From positions 1 to 38,419 of the forward strand of contig JAPPNA010000092.1 in the NCBI GenBank assembly GCA_028873925.1: a DNA stretch of 38,419 nucleotides. Direction: 5' to 3'. Positions 34,473-38,419 of the stretch are shown piece after piece. A model generated the notes under the pieces. The model saw only the letters and a list, made by a program, of their open reading frames with translations, ran no database searches and had not been told where the DNA came from. The stretch comes from Bacteroidota bacterium. Its GTDB lineage: Bacteria > Bacteroidota > Rhodothermia > Rhodothermales > Bin80. The first letter of the stretch is position 1, and each line of letters starts with the position of its first letter. Made by a program: the position numbers and the translations under genes.

Positions 34473-34885
34473 GATCCCGTAGCTCAGTTGGAAGAGCATC
34501 TGACTTTGAATTGGAGCCTTGTGCGGGAAACCGCACAAGTGGAGGCTGCTGTATGCTGGGACACCCTAAAGCCTGCACTACGCCGTCACGCGTGAAAATG
34601 TGCCGGATACATGGGTAATCAGCAGGCAACCTTGAATGAGTCAGGGATATGCCGAGAGCCGCAGCCTATGGTGACGCAGTTCTGCGACCCTATCGGAGGC
34701 CATGTTCCGCTCCTTTGCCGCACCAAGCGGATTCAGGAGAGCCCTCAGAGGCCATACGCAGCCCACCCGCCGCCGCCTCGTGCGGCAGGGTGAAGAGATG
34801 GTCCAGACCACAACAGTATATGGCCGGTGAAAGCCGGTGTGGCAGGTTAATCAGAGGGTCCCAGGTTCGAGCCCTGGCGGGATCA
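34473..34885 (+). tRNA. tRNA-Lys(UUU) interrupted by a group I intron in the anticodon loop
   Basis: Exon 1 is 34473-34506 and exon 2 is 34847-34885. Joined, they give a 73-nt cloverleaf: acceptor stem GATCCCG/CGGGATC (all 7 pairs), D arm GCTC/GAGC, anticodon stem TCTGA/TCAGA, loop CTTTTAA, T stem CCAGG/CCTGG with TTCGAGC, and discriminator A. The anticodon TTT reads lysine codons, and the anticodon arm matches ordinary bacterial tRNA-Lys(UUU). The 340-nt intron splits the anticodon between positions 34 and 35. CCA is not encoded (CA follows), so it must be added after transcription. Without splicing the tRNA could not function, and it is the only tRNA-Lys gene visible here. tRNA-Leu(GAG) follows 9 bases later, so one transcript is likely. 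Confidence 0.93.
34507..34846 (+). ncRNA. Group I intron (IC3-like, related to cyanobacterial tRNA-Leu introns)
   Basis: A 340-nt intron without a reading frame. It follows group I rules: U before the 5' splice site (exon end CTT), a guide GAG at 34514-34516 that pairs with the exon end through a G-U pair, and a final G at 34846. The 5' part reads TGAATTGGAGCCTT, then a 9-bp P2 stem with GAAA loop (34518-34539), then AAGTGGAGGCT, closely like the cyanobacterial tRNA-Leu(UAA) intron. The core element TAATCAGCAGGCAACC lies at 34617-34632. P7 is GACC at 34686-34689 paired with GGTC at 34800-34803, inside GAAGAGATGGTCCAGACC. A short P9 hairpin with GAAA loop is at 34824-34837. The self-splicing class and site are inferred from these landmarks; the full fold was not computed. 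Confidence 0.9.
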
Positions 34886-34894
34886 CACTTATTG

Positions 34895-34978
34895 GCCCGG
34901 GTGGCGGAACAGGTAGACGCGCTGTCTTGAGGGGGCAGTGCCCTTATGGGCGTGCTGGTTCGATTCCAGTCCCGGGCA
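34895..34978 (+). tRNA. tRNA-Leu(GAG)
   Basis: An 84-nt class II tRNA. The acceptor stem is GCCCGGG/CCCGGGC with discriminator A. The anticodon stem CTGTC/GGCAG encloses the loop TTGAGGG, anticodon GAG at 34929-34931. A long variable arm GCCC-TTAT-GGGC and the T loop TTCGATT complete a leucine tRNA. It is uninterrupted, and the CCA end is incomplete in the DNA (ACCT). It lies 9 bases downstream of the split tRNA-Lys. Confidence 0.95.
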
Positions 34979-35042
34979 CCTCTCGCACGGAATGCCGGGA
35001 TGTCCGTTCTGACACCCGGCAGTCGGCCCAAACAGAACTGCT

Positions 35043-36230
35043 ATGCGCCGTTTCCGGTTCGTCTTTGTGCTGGCCTTCGCCCTGGCACCGGTACAGGCTC
35101 AATCGCTCCAGGTATGGCCGGGGGAGCGCTGGGCTACTGCGGCCCCCGAGGATCAGGGCCTGAATCCGGCCTCGCTGGACAGCCTCCACGATCGGATTGA
35201 AGCGGGGGTGTACGGCAATATTGATCGGATGGTGGTGGTAAAGGGTGGATTTCTGGTCCTGGATCATGCTTATGATCGGGATTACCTTGAGATCAGCCGT
35301 GGAAAGCGGACCGCCATCGGTTGCGGCCACGACGCGTGCCCGGATGAAACCGCTGAGAGCGATCCGTTCAATTACCTCCATCCCGGCACCCATCCGTTCT
35401 ATGATTTTCGTGCGGTACACACGCTGCAGTCGGTCACCAAGTCCGTTGCTGCGACCCTTATAGGCATTGCGCTAACGCAGGGGATCATTGACAGCCTGGG
35501 CATCGGTCTGCTAACCTTCTTTGACGACTATGACCTGAGCCGCACCGATGCCAGGCTGCGAGAGGCTACGCTGGAGGATCTGCTGACTATGCGCACGGGC
35601 ATTGAGTGGCATGAGCAGGATCGCCCCCTGGACGAGACCAATACCACCATTCAACTGGAGCGCAGTGCCGACTGGGTACAGTTCACGCTGGATCAGCCCA
35701 TGGATGCTGCGCCTGGAGAAAAATGGGGCTACAACAGCGGGGGCAGTCATCTGATGTCTCAGGTCATCCGCGACGCATCGGGACAGCACATGCACACATT
35801 TGCGGAGCAGCACCTGTTTGCACCGCTACGAATTCCGGATTACCACTGGAAGAAAACGCCCAAAGGCCTGGCTGACACGGAAGGCGGGCTGTATCTGGAG
35901 GCTGATCAACTGGCCAAAATCGGATACCTGTACCTTCGGCGCGGTCTGTGGGAGGATCGGCGTTTGTTGTCGGAGGAGTTTGTGGATGCTGCCATTGCCC
36001 GCCAGGTGGAATCGGTAAATCATGCGGGCTGGGGATACGGTTACCAGTGGTGGCGGCTGGACCGCGATGGCATTGAGGTGTGGGCGGGCCTTGGATTTGG
36101 GGGGCAGTATCTGTTTGTGCTCCCGGCCCACGATCTGATTGGCGTAATCAACAGCTGGAACGTATTTGGTGAGCAGGTCGCGCCGATCAGTCAGGCATTC
36201 CTGCAGGCACTGATTCAGGCTGCGGAGTAG
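35043..36230 (+). CDS. Exported serine hydrolase of the beta-lactamase (class C-like) family
   Basis: A 395-aa protein with signal peptide MRRFRFVFVLAFALAPVQAQ. The beta-lactamase-fold motifs are SVTK (Ser130-Lys133), YNS (Tyr230) and, in the place of K-T-G, GLGFGGQYLF. Relatives include penicillin-binding protein 4-type esterases, 6-aminohexanoate oligomer hydrolases and peptidases, so the substrate is open and antibiotic hydrolysis is not implied. Two Cys residues (about 94 and 99, GCGHDAC) may form a disulfide in the periplasm. It begins 65 bases after tRNA-Leu and ends before a probable terminator hairpin, so it appears single. Confidence 0.9.
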   Translation: MRRFRFVFVLAFALAPVQAQSLQVWPGERWATAAPEDQGLNPASLDSLHDRIEAGVYGNIDRMVVVKGGFLVLDHAYDRDYLEISRGKRTAIGCGHDACPDETAESDPFNYLHPGTHPFYDFRAVHTLQSVTKSVAATLIGIALTQGIIDSLGIGLLTFFDDYDLSRTDARLREATLEDLLTMRTGIEWHEQDRPLDETNTTIQLERSADWVQFTLDQPMDAAPGEKWGYNSGGSHLMSQVIRDASGQHMHTFAEQHLFAPLRIPDYHWKKTPKGLADTEGGLYLEADQLAKIGYLYLRRGLWEDRRLLSEEFVDAAIARQVESVNHAGWGYGYQWWRLDRDGIEVWAGLGFGGQYLFVLPAHDLIGVINSWNVFGEQVAPISQAFLQALIQAAE

Positions 36231-36248
36231 TTGGAGGGCCGCTCAAGG

Positions 36249-36283
36249 GCCACGGCAGACGCGCGTATAGGCGCGCTTGTGGC
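36249..36283 (+). terminator. Two-step hairpin after the serine hydrolase gene
   Basis: GCCAC pairs with GTGGC on the outside and CGCGC with GCGCG inside. A T-run (CTTTTCCC) follows about ten bases later. It sits 18 bases after the stop, fitting a terminator; the gap before the T-run lowers certainty. Confidence 0.5.
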
Positions 36284-36450
36284 ATAGAGGGGCTTTTCCC
36301 GATGCGATGTTGATCCTGCGGGCAGACTCCAGCCCTACATCGCTACATTGATATCCTCCTGACCCGCATTGATCGTTCAGGTAATCGTGCGTATTGTGTG
36401 CGCGTCGGCCGGTAGGTCGGCTCCCGGTCACATAAATCTTGGCTAAACAC

Positions 36451-36840
36451 ATGATGGACAGATTCAATTCACTGCTGTGCGCTGTGCGATCCATGCGAAC
36501 ACAGATTCTGCTTGGCTTTGCGGGTATTGCTTGCGGAATTCTGGTGTCGGCGGCCATCGCACCATCCCCTATTCCCACAGTGATGTCCGAAATACTGGGT
36601 ACAAAGGGCGGCGGATCGGAGTCGGGCAATGAGGTGTACCGGCGCAAATTCCACATGGATCCCCACCTCGGATGCAAGAGCTGCGGCTATATGGTCTCAT
36701 GTAGCGGGGTTTGCTGGGAGCACTACTATTTGCTCTGGCACCCCCTCGGCGGAGGTATGCGCCATATTGGGGTTCCCTCCAGCTGCTGCGAGCCACACAT
36801 CAATAATGACACCGGGTCATGCTTGTACTGCCCCAATTAG
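36451..36840 (+). CDS. Small Cys-rich exported protein of unknown function
   Basis: A 129-aa protein I do not recognise. One hydrophobic segment near the start (MRTQILLGFAGIACGILVSA) may be a signal peptide or anchor. The rest is small and rich in Cys: CKSC, SCSGVC, SSCCEP and CLYC, spaced as if for disulfides or metal binding, ending CPN. The ATG pair at 36451/36454 gives a normal exported start; a TTG at 36439 is less likely. It lies 43 bases upstream of a propeller lipoprotein. In Bacteroides small Cys-bearing NVEALA proteins are often next to 6-bladed propeller lipoproteins, so a functional analogue is possible, though sequence similarity was not tested. A bigger open frame overlapping the end belongs to the next gene. 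Confidence 0.65.
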   Translation: MMDRFNSLLCAVRSMRTQILLGFAGIACGILVSAAIAPSPIPTVMSEILGTKGGGSESGNEVYRRKFHMDPHLGCKSCGYMVSCSGVCWEHYYLLWHPLGGGMRHIGVPSSCCEPHINNDTGSCLYCPN

Positions 36841-36883
36841 TCGGATTCATGCCGCCTACCACCAGCCGGCGAGATGCCCGCAA

Positions 36884-37972
36884 ATGGAGCAGGACCGACT
36901 TCGCCATCTGATTGTCGGATGGGCAGGACTGGTGCTGATCATGTCCGGCTGCACTTCCAGTCCGACACCGAACAGACAGGTCGTTGAGGCCCCTTTAGTT
37001 CCGTTTGGAGACCTGTTTGTGCTTCAGGATACGATTCGCTTGGACCCTGCGGTTGTGGTTGGGTCTGTAGATTTTCTGGACATCAATCAGGAAGGGCAAT
37101 TGTTGGTGACGGATCGAATATCCGGCGGGACCTACCTGTTTGATGCTCTGGGAAAAAAGGCGCGCATGTTCTCGGCGGACACATGCCTTCCCGAGACGGA
37201 AGACTCTCCGTACAGCGGAAGGTTTGTGGGTGGAGAACGCTTCCTCTTGGTGGGGGGCGGCGGATCAGTGGTTTTGTTTGACGCATCGGGCCGGTGCATC
37301 GCCTCCCAATCGATGACGGACCGCCCGATGGAATGGGCCACGGCTGCATGTTCGGTGAATGACACCTTATTTGTGCTGCCTGATTTTATTCCGGTCAGCC
37401 CTCCTGTAGTCGTTGCCTACTCACTGGACTATGAGAGGCTGGGAACCACGGGAATCGATGGTCCCGCATTCCCTGTACTAAACACAACGTCTCGCGGATT
37501 TTGGGGCCGAGCTATGGAGTGCTTTGATGACGGACCTTACTACAAATATCTGGAGTGGGAAGATGCCCGACCCGTCCGCCCTTACGATTCGCTTGCACAA
37601 GTACACCCGACATTCTTCGCCAGACGGACGGAAGACCTGCCCGGTGATGTCGGTGCGCTGGACAGAGTGGATGCCCTCAGGGCGTTCCCGATAAATGCAG
37701 GCCTCTACGGGATTGATGGTCAGACACGCATGGTTGTGTACTGGGACCTGCACGAAAAATGGCACATTGAATCACAGCAGTACATAGGGATCGGCGTGGT
37801 CAGCAACGCCGGACGCTTCCCGGCCCGCAGCACACTGTCATCGGTTGTCCCGATAGGGGCAGCAAACGGGTACATCTACAGTGTCGGTGCCAACGAGTTG
37901 ATGTCCGATGGTGATGTCGGCAATCCTGTCCTCATCCGCTACAAATTCATTCCACCTTCAGTAAGTCCATAA
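36884..37972 (+). CDS. 6-bladed beta-propeller-type lipoprotein
   Basis: A 362-aa protein with a lipoprotein signal (LVLIMSGC, then TSSPTP). After a short linker, PFGDLFVLQDTIRLDP starts a chain of about six repeated sheets with motifs such as VDFLDINQEGQLLVTDRI, GGTYLFDALGKKARMF and VVLFDASGRC, typical of NHL-like/6-bladed propellers in Bacteroidota. Their role is largely unknown; ligand or peptide binding at the membrane is a guess. The start was taken at the ATG before the lipoprotein signal, not the upstream open frame that overlaps the Cys-rich gene. It may share a transcript with that gene. Confidence 0.82.
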   Translation: MEQDRLRHLIVGWAGLVLIMSGCTSSPTPNRQVVEAPLVPFGDLFVLQDTIRLDPAVVVGSVDFLDINQEGQLLVTDRISGGTYLFDALGKKARMFSADTCLPETEDSPYSGRFVGGERFLLVGGGGSVVLFDASGRCIASQSMTDRPMEWATAACSVNDTLFVLPDFIPVSPPVVVAYSLDYERLGTTGIDGPAFPVLNTTSRGFWGRAMECFDDGPYYKYLEWEDARPVRPYDSLAQVHPTFFARRTEDLPGDVGALDRVDALRAFPINAGLYGIDGQTRMVVYWDLHEKWHIESQQYIGIGVVSNAGRFPARSTLSSVVPIGAANGYIYSVGANELMSDGDVGNPVLIRYKFIPPSVSP

Positions 37973-38366
37973 ATGCCTCCGCACGCTGGCGCAGGTTGTT
38001 ATCCCTTGGGCGCTGACCCTGGGGATGAGTAAGGGTGCCTGTTCGTGCTGCCCCATATGGACTCCCCACCCCTTTAGCCGATGAATGCGGAACCCCGCCC
38101 AGGCGGCTGCGACATCTCTGATTGACGCAATTGCCCATTCGGGGGCGGACCACTGCCCCGTATGAGCTTGTCGTGACACCTTTCCCGGACTAGATAATTG
38201 CCTAGGACCCATTCGATCGCCCTGGCACCTGCTGTGCTATTCGTTTTACAGGCCGAAGCCTCTTCCGGGAGAGACCGGCCTCCTTTTGTCAATCATCAGG
38301 GACAGTTATCGGAATTCGGCATGCCCTAAATCCCGGCCGCCCGATTCCTCATTTCCCACAGCTTAA
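37973..38366. other. Non-coding stretch before the right terminal repeat
   Basis: About 390 bases with only short frames on the minus strand and no recognisable domain. A hairpin with a T-run lies at 38250-38281. A degraded mobile-element remnant cannot be excluded, but I found no transposase motif. Confidence 0.45.
38250..38281 (+). terminator. Terminator-like hairpin with TTTT tail
   Basis: AGGCCG pairs with CGGCCT, with an inner CTCT/AGAG stem, followed by CCTTTTG. It is about 280 bases after the propeller lipoprotein stop, so it may end that transcript or belong to the flanking element. Confidence 0.4.
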
Positions 38367-38419
38367 CCCGGATTATTCATGACGATTCGGAATTTCCCGG
38401 AATCTGCGCCAAGGATTGA
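38367..38419. repeat. Right copy of 53-bp terminal inverted repeat
   Basis: Reverse complement of bases 1-53 with one mismatch. Similarity starts exactly at CCCGG after GCTTAA. This is the second junction with the presumed multicopy element. Because both copies face outward in the same way, either two opposite copies of one element end or the two ends of an element with long inverted repeats flank the region. Confidence 0.8.

Noticed and set aside
34611-34930. Plus-strand short frames inside the tRNA-Lys intron, considered as an intron-encoded endonuclease
   Set aside because: Too short, no LAGLIDADG or HNH motif, and they run over the intron's structured core and the tRNA.
34690-35031. Minus-strand frame of 113 aa across the tRNA genes
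   Set aside because: It is the antisense of the tRNA-Lys exon 2 and tRNA-Leu; such frames are common false proteins over tRNA genes.
36243-36677. 144-aa minus-strand frame opposite the Cys-rich gene
   Set aside because: No signal or domain; the opposite strand has a better exported-protein start and a coherent neighbour.
37947-38292. Short minus-strand frames near the right end, considered as transposase remnants
   Set aside because: Three overlapping frames without any motif of a transposase; composition alone is not enough.
1-38419. CRISPR array
   Set aside because: No regularly spaced short direct repeats or cas genes were seen.

Overview
The window looks like a piece of chromosome from an uncultivated member of the Bacteroidota/Rhodothermota branch of the FCB group. 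The evidence is fairly high-GC DNA, type IX secretion (T9SS) C-terminal sorting domains, a PorV/PorQ-family barrel, a TonB-dependent receptor with a carboxypeptidase-like N-terminal domain, a DUF6576-type rhomboid partner, 6-bladed beta-propeller lipoprotein style, and little use of Shine-Dalgarno sites. The assignment below phylum level is an inference. Both ends carry the same 53-bp sequence in inverted orientation (52 of 53 identical), so the contig most likely stops in two copies of a multicopy element.

Layout. 439-11817 (minus) is a tight five-gene cell-envelope operon: SurA-like parvulin, TonB-dependent receptor, a 1276-aa exported protein with Asp/Asn repeats and a T9SS-like C-terminus, a PorV/PorQ-family barrel, and a 688-aa T9SS cargo with four sandwich-like modules. 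Divergent from it is ispG (MEP isoprenoid pathway). 13088-14875 (minus) is a two-gene toxin-antitoxin-like module: XRE/ImmA-IrrE regulator plus DUF4411 PIN-like protein. 15177-16634 (minus) holds an active rhomboid followed by a catalytically dead rhomboid. 16698-21085 (plus) carries LpxH-like hydrolase, class A penicillin-binding protein 1A and an SbcD-like nuclease. Convergent to these are a lipoprotein sulfatase and ispE (minus). 23818-30551 (plus) is an exopolysaccharide operon: outer-membrane export protein, chain-length protein, polymerase/ligase and two GT4 glycosyltransferases. A POT peptide transporter (minus) converges on it.

32197-34397 (plus) holds aspS and an overlapping small pyrophosphatase-like gene. 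Next come two tRNA genes: a tRNA-Lys(UUU) split by a 340-nt group I intron between anticodon positions 34 and 35, and an uninterrupted tRNA-Leu(GAG). The right part has a beta-lactamase-fold serine hydrolase, a small Cys-rich exported protein and a propeller lipoprotein.

How it fits together: most genes serve the cell envelope (lipid A, peptidoglycan, isoprenoid carrier precursors, polysaccharide export, T9SS surface proteins). The most unusual items are the tRNA-Lys intron, the PorV-containing receptor operon, the rhomboid/pseudo-rhomboid pair, and the Cys-rich protein next to the propeller lipoprotein.
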